A stretch of 64,000 nt of DNA from Shewanella sp. Choline-02u-19 (GTDB lineage Bacteria > Pseudomonadota > Gammaproteobacteria > Enterobacterales > Shewanellaceae), in assembly GCF_002836205.1 (NCBI RefSeq), contig NZ_PJBE01000013.1, forward strand, positions 744,001-808,000, given 5' to 3'. The translations under genes were made by a program, and so were the position numbers. Shown here piece after piece: positions 54,042 to 62,959 of this stretch (position 1 is the first letter of the stretch; the number at the start of each line of letters is the position of its first letter). A model generated the notes under the pieces. It was not told the origin of the DNA, searched no databases, and saw nothing but the letters and a program-made list of their open reading frames with translations.

Positions 54042-55040
54042 ATGACAACTTTCTTTTTAGATGGCCAAGCTTTTGATTCCGCAGAAGATGAATCAGTACT
54101 AGAGACCCTAATACGTAGTGGTAACTCAATAAACTATTCCTGTAAAAAAGGCGCTTGTAAAACGTGCTTGGTGCAGCATGTGGGGGGAGAGCTGTCCCCT
54201 GGTTCGCAACGTGGCTTAAGTGCTCGGCTCAAAGCCAATCATTACCTTTGTACTTGTCAGTGCCAACCCACAGAAGGACTCAAACTCAAAACTGTGATTG
54301 AGCAAGATTTGTTTGTGTCTGCGCAATTGGTTGAGCGCATTTTCATGACCGAAAGTGTGATGAAAGTGGTGATTAAATTGTCTGAAAACCTTGATTGTTA
54401 TGCTGGGCAATATATCAATCTCAGACGATTTGATGGACTGACACGCAGTTACGCCATTGCTAAGGTGTTTGACGACAATGTTATCGAGCTGCATATTACC
54501 CGAAAATATAACGGTCAATTTAGCGGCTGGCTATTTAGTACCGCCAGTATCGGTGAGCAACTCCTTATTCAAGGGCCTTTAGGTCAATGTATCTATAAAG
54601 CAACATATCAGCAGGATAAGCTTATCTTAATCGGCCATGGCGCAGGTATCGGAGCCGTGATGGGCATTGTTGAGCAGGCACTAGACATGTCGCATCAAGC
54701 TGATATCTATCTCTATCATGGTGCTCGCACAGTAGAGGAACTTTACCTGCATAAAAAATGCTTATCTTTGATGTTGGCGCACAAGAATGTCCACTATCGT
54801 GCATGTATTACCGCTACGGCCCCGGTTGATTTGGTTGATAAACGTTGCCTGCAAATACAACCCTTTGAGCTTGCTGCCAAGGAGCACCCCATTAATCGTC
54901 ATAACAGAGTGTTTCTTTGCGGGGAACCTGAAGCCGTGGTTAAAGCGCAGCAGCAAGCATTTTTAGATGGATTTGAATACGCAAAAATTCACGTATTACC
55001 ATTTGAATATAAAGATTTACGCACGGTTAAACGAGCTTGA
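54042..55040 (+). CDS. Ferredoxin-NAD(P)H reductase with N-terminal 2Fe-2S domain
   Basis: 332 residues. N-terminal plant-type [2Fe-2S] motif C-x4-C-x2-C (SCKKGACKTCLVQ) with the fourth ligand in YLCTCQ. Then a FAD-binding barrel (RSYAIAKVF, the R-x-Y-(S/A) motif) and an NAD(P) domain (GHGAGIGAVMGI and VFLCGEPEAV). This is the architecture of oxygenase-reductases such as CDP-6-deoxyglucoseen reductase or vanillate demethylase reductase. No oxygenase gene is adjacent, so the electron acceptor is unknown. It is divergent from the DUF748 gene. Confidence 0.93.
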   Translation: MTTFFLDGQAFDSAEDESVLETLIRSGNSINYSCKKGACKTCLVQHVGGELSPGSQRGLSARLKANHYLCTCQCQPTEGLKLKTVIEQDLFVSAQLVERIFMTESVMKVVIKLSENLDCYAGQYINLRRFDGLTRSYAIAKVFDDNVIELHITRKYNGQFSGWLFSTASIGEQLLIQGPLGQCIYKATYQQDKLILIGHGAGIGAVMGIVEQALDMSHQADIYLYHGARTVEELYLHKKCLSLMLAHKNVHYRACITATAPVDLVDKRCLQIQPFELAAKEHPINRHNRVFLCGEPEAVVKAQQQAFLDGFEYAKIHVLPFEYKDLRTVKRA

Positions 55041-55057
55041 TTTGAATCTGGTGTTGA

Positions 55058-55444
55058 TCATTTATCGGCATCAATGTAGCTAATCGCGGCGATAATGGCC
55101 CCTTGTGGGTCTTTTAACCAACAAAAACGCCCAATACCAATAATATCTTCTGGGCCAAATAAAATATTTGCGCCGAGTTCATGGGCTTTGTCAGCGACCT
55201 CATCGACATTTTTCACTGTGATATAACCAGTCCAATTACTTGGCATTGCCGGTGCAGGGCTTTGCGCTATGCCGCCGATATCGATGCCATTATTGATAAT
55301 GATATGGTAAGGCGCATCGGCAACAACAATGGTCTTAAATTGCCAACCAAAGACTTGACTATAAAATACCATTGCTTCTTTACTGCTGCTGGCGGTTAAT
55401 TCATGCCAACTCAATGAGCCTGAACTGTTTGATGTGGGGATCAT
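55058..55444 (-). CDS. VOC family protein (glyoxalase-like)
   Basis: 128 residues. LSWHELTASSSKEAMVFYSQ, FGWQF and the C-terminal LKDPQGAIIAAISY form the two beta-alpha-beta-beta-beta halves of a vicinal-oxygen-chelate protein. The metal ligands (His 14 and a C-terminal Glu position) are only partly kept, so enzymatic function is uncertain. Many such proteins bind small ligands or confer resistance. It stands alone. Confidence 0.85.
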   Translation of the reverse strand: MIPTSNSSGSLSWHELTASSSKEAMVFYSQVFGWQFKTIVVADAPYHIIINNGIDIGGIAQSPAPAMPSNWTGYITVKNVDEVADKAHELGANILFGPEDIIGIGRFCWLKDPQGAIIAAISYIDADK

Positions 55445-55777
55445 CAGTGTTCCTTGATAGGTATTGCTGAAATAAGTGTAGCCTCAACATTGCCGTAAGG
55501 GGGAAATAAACCGAGGTGGCGGCTATTTCACTGCGGTTTATAGTCCCTATTAGCCTCCTAAAAGGTGGCAGCTCACTGTCATTGAGCGATATCGGTAATC
55601 TTACCTTCTAAAGAGACTGATGAATGAAGCAAGTCAATCCAAGACCATGCTATCCAACAATGGCTTACTCTGCGTTGTCTGCCGCGAATTGGAGTAACGA
55701 ACACATTATTGTGTTGCTTAGTGTCTTTAACGGGAGGTAACATAGCCCGTTTTCAATCATGCTCATGGGGAATTAGC
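55445..55777. other. Intergenic region, 333 bases
   Basis: Between divergent genes. Only short frames are seen. It ends with GGGGA (55767-55771), the likely ribosome-binding site for TTG 55778. Confidence 0.45.
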
Positions 55778-56485
55778 TTGAATAAAAGTGTTGTTACCAA
55801 TTTAATCGCTGCGATAGCAGTGCTCGCCGGCTACCTTCTAGCTTCGCCTATTTTATTGACGGTAGGGCTGTTTGCATTGTCTGGTGCGGTGACTAACTGG
55901 CTTGCTGTTTATATGCTTTTTGAGAAAGTGCCTGGCCTTTATGGTTCTGGCGTGGTGCCTTCGCGTTTTGAAGAGTTTAAAGAGGGTATCTCTCATCTAA
56001 TGATGAAGCAGTTTTTTACCGAAGAAAATATTGAACGATTTTTGTCACAGCAAGGCGATGCTGAGAAGCACATAAATTTGGCACCCGTCATTGAAAAACT
56101 CGATCTTTCGCCTGCATTTGACGCACTGGTTAGCACTATTTCACAGTCTTCATTCGGGGGAATGTTAGCGATGTTTGGCGGGACGGAGGCAATACAACCA
56201 CTGCGTGAGCCATTTATTGAAAAAATGAAAGCGTCGCTGAGTGATATATCACAATCAGACCAGTTTTATGAATTATTAAAAGCTGAGCTAGAGCAGAGCA
56301 ACATGATTGATGACATGCGCGTTAAAGTCGAAGAGATTGTCACGCAGCGTTTAAATGAGTTAACACCTCAACTCGTAAAAGAGATAGTGCAAGATATGAT
56401 TAAGAAGCACCTAGGTTGGCTCGTTGTTTGGGGCGGTATTTTCGGTGGTTTAATCGGCTTAGCTGCAGCGCTGCTTCAAAGTTAA
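55778..56485 (+). CDS. DUF445 membrane protein
   Basis: 235 residues from TTG 55778, chosen because GGGGA sits six bases upstream; the frame also opens at 55709 with a poor, Cys-rich prefix. It has two N-terminal membrane helices (LIAAIAVLAGYLLASPI, LTVGLFALSGAVTNWLAVYM) and one at the C-terminus (GWLVVWGGIFGGLIGLAAAL). The motif GAVTNWLAVYMLFEKVPGLYGSG...IPSRFEEF is typical for DUF445. Function unknown. A terminator follows. Confidence 0.82.
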   Translation: MNKSVVTNLIAAIAVLAGYLLASPILLTVGLFALSGAVTNWLAVYMLFEKVPGLYGSGVVPSRFEEFKEGISHLMMKQFFTEENIERFLSQQGDAEKHINLAPVIEKLDLSPAFDALVSTISQSSFGGMLAMFGGTEAIQPLREPFIEKMKASLSDISQSDQFYELLKAELEQSNMIDDMRVKVEEIVTQRLNELTPQLVKEIVQDMIKKHLGWLVVWGGIFGGLIGLAAALLQS

Positions 56486-56519
56486 TTTAACTTGGGTTGA
56501 TGGCAAGTCATAGATTATG

Positions 56520-56544
56520 AAAGGGAGCTTAGGCTCCCTTTTTT
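56520..56544 (+). terminator. Terminator after the DUF445 gene
   Basis: Stem AAGGGAGC/GCTCCCTT with loop TTAG and a T-run of six. The following 270 bases to the next gene hold nothing else I can identify. Confidence 0.9.
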
Positions 56545-56813
56545 GTGGCCTGTTTTTTACACCAAGCTATATTTTTCTGCATTCTTTATTGATAAGAATA
56601 AATACTGAATGGCAATAGCCAGTATTGCTATGACATGAAGACCACCACACCGGGAGAGAATGTGGTCAATGTAGGTGGCAATAAACGACCTAGAACCCAG
56701 TTAATTTTCGGCATACTGAATCCTGCATTTTGAGGTCGTTTGGCTATATAGCCTTAAGGCTGAACGTGATATGGTTTTAGCCATATAAGTTTTTTCGTTA
56801 CAGGGAGCAACTG

Positions 56814-57164
56814 ATGAGCCAGCATAATACGATTAACTATTTGGAAATGCCCGTGAGTAATATTCAGGCAACCAAAGACTTTTTTAGCCAAGTGTTTGCT
56901 TGGGAGTTTGTTGATTACGGACCTGAATATAGCTGTTTTTTGAACGCAGGGATCACCGGTGGATTTTACCTTTCGAAGCAAAATTTCACTTTAAGCAAAG
57001 GCTCACCATTAGTGGTGCTCTATTCAAATGATCTAGGCCTATCAATGCAAAATGTGACCGCGGCTGGTGGACAAGTGAGTAAGGACATTTTTTCATTTCC
57101 AGGCGGGCGTCGGTTTCACTTTCTTGATCCTAATGGTAATGAATTTGCTGTATGGTCTGAATAG
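56814..57164 (+). CDS. VOC family protein
   Basis: 116 residues. INYLEMPVSNIQATKDFFSQ, FAWEF and the C-terminal FHFLDPNGNEFAVWSE identify a VOC (glyoxalase/bleomycin-resistance) fold. The C-terminal glutamate of the metal site is present, but the N-terminal histidine is replaced by Glu/Met residues, so an enzymatic role is not assured. It is followed 31 bases later by a CHMI-type isomerase gene in the same direction, likely one unit. Confidence 0.86.
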   Translation: MSQHNTINYLEMPVSNIQATKDFFSQVFAWEFVDYGPEYSCFLNAGITGGFYLSKQNFTLSKGSPLVVLYSNDLGLSMQNVTAAGGQVSKDIFSFPGGRRFHFLDPNGNEFAVWSE

Positions 57165-57195
57165 TAAAGCAAACTTAAAATAAGAAGGGCTGAAC

Positions 57196-57540
57196 ATGCC
57201 ACATTGTGTCATTGAATACGCTAAACCGTTAAAGCACATCATATCGGTAGAAGCATTAGTTGAAGCCACACATCAAGCTTTGATTGATACCGGTTTATTT
57301 GAACCGCAGGCGATTAAAACCCGCGCTCATGGCGTTGAGCATTTTCGAATAGGCGAAGATGAAGCCAATACCTTTGTTCATATTCATATGGCCATTATGC
57401 CTGGGCGCACCGACGAGCAAAAAGCGTTATTGCTTGAACGGGTATTTGAGTCTATTTCGCTGATCACCAATGTGGTTAGCAGCGTTACTATGGAAATCGT
57501 CGACATTAACAAACAGCATTATTTAAAAGTGATTAACTAA
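57196..57540 (+). CDS. 5-carboxymethyl-2-hydroxymuconate isomerase family protein
   Basis: 114 residues. The family begins MPHCVIEYAKPL, in which the catalytic proline follows the initiator Met, as in tautomerases of the HpaF (CHMI) type. The remaining conserved stretch VHIHMAIMPGRTDEQK is also typical. HpaF acts in homoprotocatechuate (aromatic) degradation, but no other hpa gene is nearby, so the physiological substrate here is unknown. The same mRNA likely carries the VOC gene upstream. A terminator follows. Confidence 0.87.
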   Translation: MPHCVIEYAKPLKHIISVEALVEATHQALIDTGLFEPQAIKTRAHGVEHFRIGEDEANTFVHIHMAIMPGRTDEQKALLLERVFESISLITNVVSSVTMEIVDINKQHYLKVIN

Positions 57541-57568
57541 ATCACTTTTAGCTTTTTCTTAAGCAAAG

Positions 57569-57595
57569 AAAAGCCACTCAATCGAGTGGCTTTTT
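57569..57595. terminator. Bidirectional terminator
   Basis: Stem AAAAGCCACTC/GAGTGGCTTTT, loop AATC, between the CHMI gene and convergent asnB. Confidence 0.93.
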
Positions 57596-57617
57596 ACTGA
57601 GACCATTATCAGTTTGG

Positions 57618-59282
57618 CTAGTAAGCACTGTCGTGGACAGATTGCACAGCTCGTCCTGATGGGTCGATGATCCCTTGTAGACTTTCATCCCACGCCAATG
57701 CTTCTGGGGTCGAGCATGCTACCGACTTTCCACCGGGTACTGTTTCAGCTGCGCTGGCAAGCGGGAACAACTCTTCAAAGAAGGTGCGATAGAAGTAGGC
57801 TTCTTTCGTTTCAGGTGTGTTGTATGGGAACCTAAATTTTGCATTTGCCAGCTGCAGATCATCAACTTTAACTGCCGCATGCTCTTTTAGGCCGTCTATC
57901 CAAGAGTAACCAACGCCATCACTGAACTGTTCCTTTTGGCGCCAAGTCACCTCTTTTGGTAACTTATGCTCAAACGCCTTACGTAAAATGTGCTTTTCAA
58001 TCTTGCCATCTTTTGACATTTTAGCTTCTGGGTTAATACGCATTGCTACGTCCATAAACTCTTTGTCTAAGAAAGGGACGCGCGCTTCTAATCCCCATGC
58101 CGCCATGGCTTTGTTTGCGCGTAAGCAATCAAACAGGTGCAACTTATCGAGCTTACGCACTAATTCTTCATGGAAGGCTTGTGCATTGGGGGCTTTATGG
58201 AAGTACAGGTAGCCACCAAATAACTCATCAGCCCCTTCTCCAGATAACACCATTTTAATGCCCATAGCTTTAATCTTACGAGCCATTAGGTACATAGGTG
58301 TTGCGGAACGAATCGTGGTCACATCATAGGTTTCAAGATGATAAATCACATCTTTAATCGCATCGATGCCGTCTTGGAAAGTAAAGGTGATTTCATGGTG
58401 AATAGTACCAATGGCATCCGCTACTTTTTTTGCAGCAATCAGATCGGGAGCGCCCGCAAGGCCTACGGCAAAAGAGTGCAACTGTGGCCACCATGCGCTG
58501 GTTTCGCCATCATCTTCAATGCGTCGTTTAGCAAATGTCTGGGTAATCGCTGAAATGACTGATGAGTCTAAGCCACCAGAAAGTAATACGCCGTAAGGCA
58601 CGTCAGACATCAATTGACGTTTAACGGCAGCTTCGAGTGCATCTCGCACCTCTTCACTGCTGGCTGGGTTGCTTTGAACCGCGGCAAAATCACGCCAATC
58701 ACGCTGGTAGTATTGAGTCTGCTCGCCTATTTCACTTGATAGATAGTGACCCGGAGTAAAGGTTTCAACTGTTTTACATACAGGCATCAGCGCTTTCATT
58801 TCTGAAGCCACATAAAAGTTGCCTTCGCTGTCTCGACCGGTATACAGCGGAATAATGCCCATATGGTCGCGACCGATTAAATAAGTATCTTTAGCTTTGT
58901 CGTATAAAACGAAGGCAAATATACCGTTGAGTTTATCTAAAAACTCAGTGCCGTATTCCTGGTATAAAGCCAGAATGACTTCACAGTCAGAGTTTGTTTG
59001 GTAGCTATACTTATCGCCAAGTTCTGCTTTAAGCTCTTTGTGGTTATAGATCTCACCATTTACTGCCAGAACAATACTTTCATCTTGGCTTAGTAATGGC
59101 TGCGCGCCATGTTCAATATCGACAATGGCTAAACGTTCATGGGCCAGAATAGCCTTATCACTGCTGTAAATTCCAGACCAGTCCGGTCCACGATGGCGTA
59201 ACAGTTTTGACATTTCAAGTGCAACTTGACGCAGTGGCACTGCGTCAGATTGAATATCTAAAATAGCGAAAATTGAACACAT
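57618..59282 (-). CDS. asnB: Asparagine synthetase B (glutamine-hydrolysing)
   Basis: 554 residues, the size of E. coli AsnB. The N-terminal class II glutaminase has the nucleophile Cys2 (MCSIFAI), with RHRGPDWSG and ALYQEYG. The C-terminal synthetase has the PP-loop VLLSGGLDSSVISA, which binds ATP and forms the aspartyl adenylate. MVLSGEGADELFGGY and EARVPFLDKEFMDVA are also intact. It makes asparagine from aspartate, glutamine and ATP. Monocistronic, with the intergenic region at 59283-60000 upstream. Confidence 0.97.
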   Translation of the reverse strand: MCSIFAILDIQSDAVPLRQVALEMSKLLRHRGPDWSGIYSSDKAILAHERLAIVDIEHGAQPLLSQDESIVLAVNGEIYNHKELKAELGDKYSYQTNSDCEVILALYQEYGTEFLDKLNGIFAFVLYDKAKDTYLIGRDHMGIIPLYTGRDSEGNFYVASEMKALMPVCKTVETFTPGHYLSSEIGEQTQYYQRDWRDFAAVQSNPASSEEVRDALEAAVKRQLMSDVPYGVLLSGGLDSSVISAITQTFAKRRIEDDGETSAWWPQLHSFAVGLAGAPDLIAAKKVADAIGTIHHEITFTFQDGIDAIKDVIYHLETYDVTTIRSATPMYLMARKIKAMGIKMVLSGEGADELFGGYLYFHKAPNAQAFHEELVRKLDKLHLFDCLRANKAMAAWGLEARVPFLDKEFMDVAMRINPEAKMSKDGKIEKHILRKAFEHKLPKEVTWRQKEQFSDGVGYSWIDGLKEHAAVKVDDLQLANAKFRFPYNTPETKEAYFYRTFFEELFPLASAAETVPGGKSVACSTPEALAWDESLQGIIDPSGRAVQSVHDSAY

Positions 59283-59610
59283 AGGTCACTCCAAAAAATG
59301 TCAGTCTTAATCTCAATTGAGTATTACTCTGCCATTGAAAATGAATAAGTACAAATTAGTTTTTGATGTTTTATCTATAAAGTACGCTATTAGGCATTAT
59401 TATATGTAGCTTTTTAATTAATAAAATGCAGAAAGTTTAAAAATTAGTGTTATTTATTGATTAATGCTCATTTTGCTGTGCGTGGTCTGGCTTCTACTCA
59501 ATATATGATAATGCACAGCAGATAATGACAATAATTAGCGTGCTTCGGTTAATTAAGTGACGTCTGGCGCAAAATCTCGACTAACTTGGTTTAATGACCG
59601 TCGCGAACTA

Positions 59611-59900
59611 GGGGCTGTAGATCTTTCACGGTTGTTTTTGCCGCCGTTTATTGGTTATTTTGACAAGGCGGAGGCTATGTCGTTTAGTCATTCTCCACAA
59701 ATAGCCTACAACAGCGTAAAAATAGCCAAGAAGCGTGGCCCTTAGGGTTCGTTTCAATGCTTTTATTCTTTTATGACTAGAATGGGTTACGCGCTTTTCG
59801 CTTAGACTGCTAAGCATCATCGCTCAAGCCTTGTACTAAAATCATCATTCTTTACGGGAGAGAGACGAACAAAAAACAAGCTCGAAAGATCAACAGCCCC
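59611..59900. mobile_element. MITE-like element with terminal inverted repeats
   Basis: The left end GGGGCTGTAGATCTTTC (59611-59627) and the right end, read on the other strand, GGGGCTGTTGATCTTTC (59900-59884) match at 16 of 17 positions. With the following TTGTTTTT in both, 25 of 29 positions agree. The 290-bp interior has no transposase gene. I found no clear target-site duplication (flanks CGAACTA and TGATCAA). It looks like a deletion derivative of an insertion sequence or a MITE. Confidence 0.6.
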
Positions 59901-59930
59901 TGATCAATAAGTACAAGGAAATGTATAAAA

Positions 59931-59961
59931 AACGCTCGAAAGCGGATAGCTATCGAGCGTT
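59931..59961 (-). terminator. Terminator for the M28 peptidase gene
   Basis: On the minus strand AACGCTCGA pairs with TCGAGCGTT around a 13-base loop and is followed by a short T-run, 40 bases past the gene stop. Confidence 0.75.
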
Positions 59962-60000
59962 AATTACCATCATTAGTCGTGACTCAGGCTGTGATTAATT

Positions 60001-61641
60001 CTATTCAGCTTTTGCCGGTCTGAGTGAATGAAACTCTGTGCCGTTAAAATAGCCCGGCCAGTCGCTATTATTACCCAATACTGTTGCTGCATCGTAGTAG
60101 ATGGCTAAATCTTCTAACGCGCCACTTAAGTCCCAGTCTTCGCGGTACTCGTCACAGAGATTGTGATAACAGCCTTTCATCTTTTGCTTCATCATTGTTT
60201 TGTACTGTGCTGTGGCCTCATCAATGGGTTCACTGCCGCCACCAGCGAAGACGGCGGGTACGCCTTGCTTTGCAAAACTGAAATGATCAGAACGGAAGAA
60301 TCCACCCGATTCAGGGTGCTTTTCACTGGTTGCAGTACGATTTTGTGCTGTAACCGCCGTAATCAGATAATTCTCTAACTCCGACTTACCTTTACCGACG
60401 ATGGTGTAATCTGCAGTGCGACCATAAATGTTGGTGCTGTCTAAGTTAAACACGGCAACGGTTTTATCCAATGGGTATACCGGATTTGATGCATAATAAC
60501 GAGAACCGAGTAAGCCTTGCTCTTCCCCTGTTGTTGCCACAAAGGTGACTGAACGGGCAAGTGGGTTACCATTCTTAGCTTGCTTGGCAAATTGACGTGC
60601 AATTTCTAATATACCGGCTGTGCCAGAGGCATTGTCGAGTGCACCGTTGTAGATCTGATCGCCGTCTTTTGTTGGGTCAAGGCCGAGATGATCCCAGTGA
60701 GCGGTGAATAGGATCTGCTCATCTGGACGGCTTTTTCCTGCAAGGGTAGCAACCACATTATAGCTGTTGGCGTATTCTGCTTTATTCTCGAACGCGATAG
60801 AGGCCGTTTGGTTAAGCGGTATGTTAATGGCACTGCTCGCGGCGCGATCCGACACAGTGCTAAGAGAAAGACCGGCTTTTTCGAATAACTGAGTGGCGAC
60901 ATCAAGCGTCATCCAACCTTCAACTTCAATCCACTTATCTTGCTCTTCTTGAGTACGAACAAGATCTTGCTGTGCACCAGTCCAACTGTTTTCAACCACT
61001 GACCAAGGGTAAGAGGCTGGCTCGGTATCATGAATGATAATGGCACCTAGAGCACCTTGGCGGCTGGCTTCTTCGTACTTATAGGTCCAGCGACCGTAGT
61101 AGGTCATTGCTTTACCGTTGAACTTTCCAGATGTTGGTAGAGCAAATCCTGGATCATTGACTAAAATCACTGCAATTTTGCCCGTCATGTCAAGATCTTG
61201 GTAATCGTTCCATTGATACTCCGGAGCGTTGATCCCATAACCAACAAAGACTAGCGGCGCATTGGCGATATCAACCTTACTGATATCATGACGGCTGCCT
61301 ACAACCACATCTTGACGATGCTGCAATTGCATATCCCCGAAACGAATTGACTGCTGCTCAGATGCGGTATAGGTCACCATTGGCACTGCTTGAAGGTAAT
61401 CTTTGCCATTGGGTTTAGCTAAGCCCATTTCAGCAAACGCCTTGCTAAGGTAGTCCAGTGTTAGCTGTTCGCCCTTGGTGGTTGGCGCACGTCCTTCAAA
61501 TTTATCTGAAGCGAGCACTTTTATATCTTGGCGGAAACGAGATTCATCAAAGGAGACTTTTTCTGGGGTGACTACGTCTGTCGTATGTTGGCTGCACGCG
61601 CTGAGTAAGGCGAGTGCACAGACTGGGAGTATAGTGCGCAT
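60001..61641 (-). CDS. M28 family aminopeptidase-like lipoprotein
   Basis: 546 residues with a lipobox (LALLSAC, cysteine 16), so it is a membrane-anchored periplasmic or outer-membrane lipoprotein. The M28 di-zinc peptidase domain is visible: AHWDHLG, GALDNASGTAGILEIAR, TTGEEQGLLGSRYYA and HFSFAKQGVPAVF supply the His, Asp, Glu and His ligands. A protease-associated (PA) domain is inserted in the middle (about residues 140-260, GKIAVILVNDPGF, EEASRQGALGAII), as in vacuolar-type aminopeptidases. Cleaves N-terminal residues from peptides. Monocistronic. Confidence 0.93.
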   Translation of the reverse strand: MRTILPVCALALLSACSQHTTDVVTPEKVSFDESRFRQDIKVLASDKFEGRAPTTKGEQLTLDYLSKAFAEMGLAKPNGKDYLQAVPMVTYTASEQQSIRFGDMQLQHRQDVVVGSRHDISKVDIANAPLVFVGYGINAPEYQWNDYQDLDMTGKIAVILVNDPGFALPTSGKFNGKAMTYYGRWTYKYEEASRQGALGAIIIHDTEPASYPWSVVENSWTGAQQDLVRTQEEQDKWIEVEGWMTLDVATQLFEKAGLSLSTVSDRAASSAINIPLNQTASIAFENKAEYANSYNVVATLAGKSRPDEQILFTAHWDHLGLDPTKDGDQIYNGALDNASGTAGILEIARQFAKQAKNGNPLARSVTFVATTGEEQGLLGSRYYASNPVYPLDKTVAVFNLDSTNIYGRTADYTIVGKGKSELENYLITAVTAQNRTATSEKHPESGGFFRSDHFSFAKQGVPAVFAGGGSEPIDEATAQYKTMMKQKMKGCYHNLCDEYREDWDLSGALEDLAIYYDAATVLGNNSDWPGYFNGTEFHSLRPAKAE

Positions 61642-61891
61642 TAATAGGTCCTATTATTGTTGTTTTAGACTTTTTTGTTGTATTTGGTTGTTTGTTGAGA
61701 ACTTTAGGTGACAATAATGGCGGAAAGTAGCCCATGATGACAAGAGGGCGAGGGCTTGAAAGTGTTACTTAATATTGCATTTTGGTTATTAATATCGCCA
61801 AGTAAATAACCATCGTCATGTTTGATAGCATTGAACTTGGCGATATAGGGTTAACTCAGTTTTTTCCGCTAACGTTATCCAGAGTTTTAGT

Positions 61892-62638
61892 TTAAACCAC
61901 GTCAATATCACCAGCGCAGCTAAAGACATGATTTGGCCTAAAGGGCTCTTTCTCTATATCTTCCAAAGAGCTCACGCCACTGGTGACTAATATGGTTTCG
62001 AGTCCAGCTTGAAAACCCGCGAGTATATCGGTGCGCATGTTATCGCCAATGATAATGGTATCTTCAGAATGGCCATCAATATGGTTGAGTGCTGAGCGGA
62101 TAATCCATGAGCTTGGCTTACCTACATAAAAGGGCATCTTGCCGGTAATACGCTCTATCGGTGCGCAAAGAGCACCACATGCAGGGCTAAAAGCGGGGCC
62201 ATGAGTGTCTGGATTGGTGGCAATAAATCGCGCCCCAGCGCTGATAAATTTGGCTGCTTTATGGATCATCTCCCAGTTATATGAGCGCGTCTCGCCCACG
62301 ATGACAAAATCAGGATTTATATCGGTGATGGTAAAGCCTGCTTTATATAGTTCATGAGTCAGCGCACCTTCGCCAATCACAAAGGCTTTAGTGCCTGTTT
62401 GATGTTTGAGAAAATCAGCTGTCGCCATCGCCGAGGTGTAAAAGCACTCTTCGGGAATGTTAATGCCTGCCGCCCCTAATCTGTTTTGTAAGTCCTTGCC
62501 AGTTTGGACGGGGTAGTTTGTCAACACAACCAGAGGATTACCTTGTTCTAATACTCGATGAATAAAGGTATCACTGCCGGGGATTAATTTATTGTCATGC
62601 AGTAACACACCATCGATATCGCAAATAATATTCTTCAT
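61892..62638 (-). CDS. nagD: NagD-type HAD phosphatase
   Basis: 248 residues from ATG 62638; the frame also opens at 62668. The product aligns with E. coli NagD over its length, for example IICDIDGVLLHD (HAD motif I with Asp nucleophile), VLTNYPVQTGKDL, FYTSAMATADFLK, GEGALTHELYKAGFTI, NPDTHGPAF and VGDN-like IIGDNMRTDILAGFQAGLET (motif III/IV). NagD dephosphorylates ribonucleoside monophosphates, preferring UMP. In E. coli it belongs to the nagBACD cluster; here it stands alone. Confidence 0.96.
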   Translation of the reverse strand: MKNIICDIDGVLLHDNKLIPGSDTFIHRVLEQGNPLVVLTNYPVQTGKDLQNRLGAAGINIPEECFYTSAMATADFLKHQTGTKAFVIGEGALTHELYKAGFTITDINPDFVIVGETRSYNWEMIHKAAKFISAGARFIATNPDTHGPAFSPACGALCAPIERITGKMPFYVGKPSSWIIRSALNHIDGHSEDTIIIGDNMRTDILAGFQAGLETILVTSGVSSLEDIEKEPFRPNHVFSCAGDIDVV

Positions 62639-62934
62639 CGGTCTCTCTTTGAGTCTAAGGACATGCATTTGGAGTGTTGTTTATATAATGCCAAATCAGC
62701 TGAGAAAACAATGATTTTTATCTTAGAGACTGCATTTTGTAACGCGGGTTATGCGGTGCTTCATGGTTACTTGAAGCAAATCGACTAAATTTAGCGACTA
62801 ACACTAAGGAAGCGTAATCCAATTGAAGGATTAAGTTCGTTGTAATGTATTTATTTTAGGCAAGGCTGGGGGATGCAAGTGCAGGGTAGGTGTGTAAAGG
62901 TTGTGTAAGTAAGTTGCTTTTTCTATTTAAATGT

Positions 62935-62954
62935 AAATAATAGTCGCTCTCATT
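62935..62954 (+). promoter_or_regulatory. Candidate Fur box upstream of the TonB-dependent receptor gene
   Basis: AAATAATAGTCGCTCTCATT, read in reverse as AATGAGAGCGACTATTATTT, matches 16 of 20 positions of AATGAGAATGATTATCATTT, the form Fur boxes commonly take in Shewanella. It lies five bases before ATG 62960, so it would overlap the initiation region. The motif is consistent with iron control, not proof of it. The other 300 bases back to nagD show no further gene. Confidence 0.5.
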
Positions 62955-62959
62955 CGCAT

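Larger units (their letters stand above)
59283..60000. other. Intergenic region with an inverted-repeat element
   Basis: 718 bases between two minus-strand genes. It holds the asnB promoter region near 59300-59550, a MITE-like element at 59611-59900 and a terminator of the M28 gene at 59931-59961. A plus-strand frame at 59557-59745 partly overlaps the element's left end and has no known match. Confidence 0.6.

Noticed and set aside
57196..57540. Part of a homoprotocatechuate degradation cluster
   Set aside because: Only the CHMI-type gene is present; no other hpa gene lies nearby.
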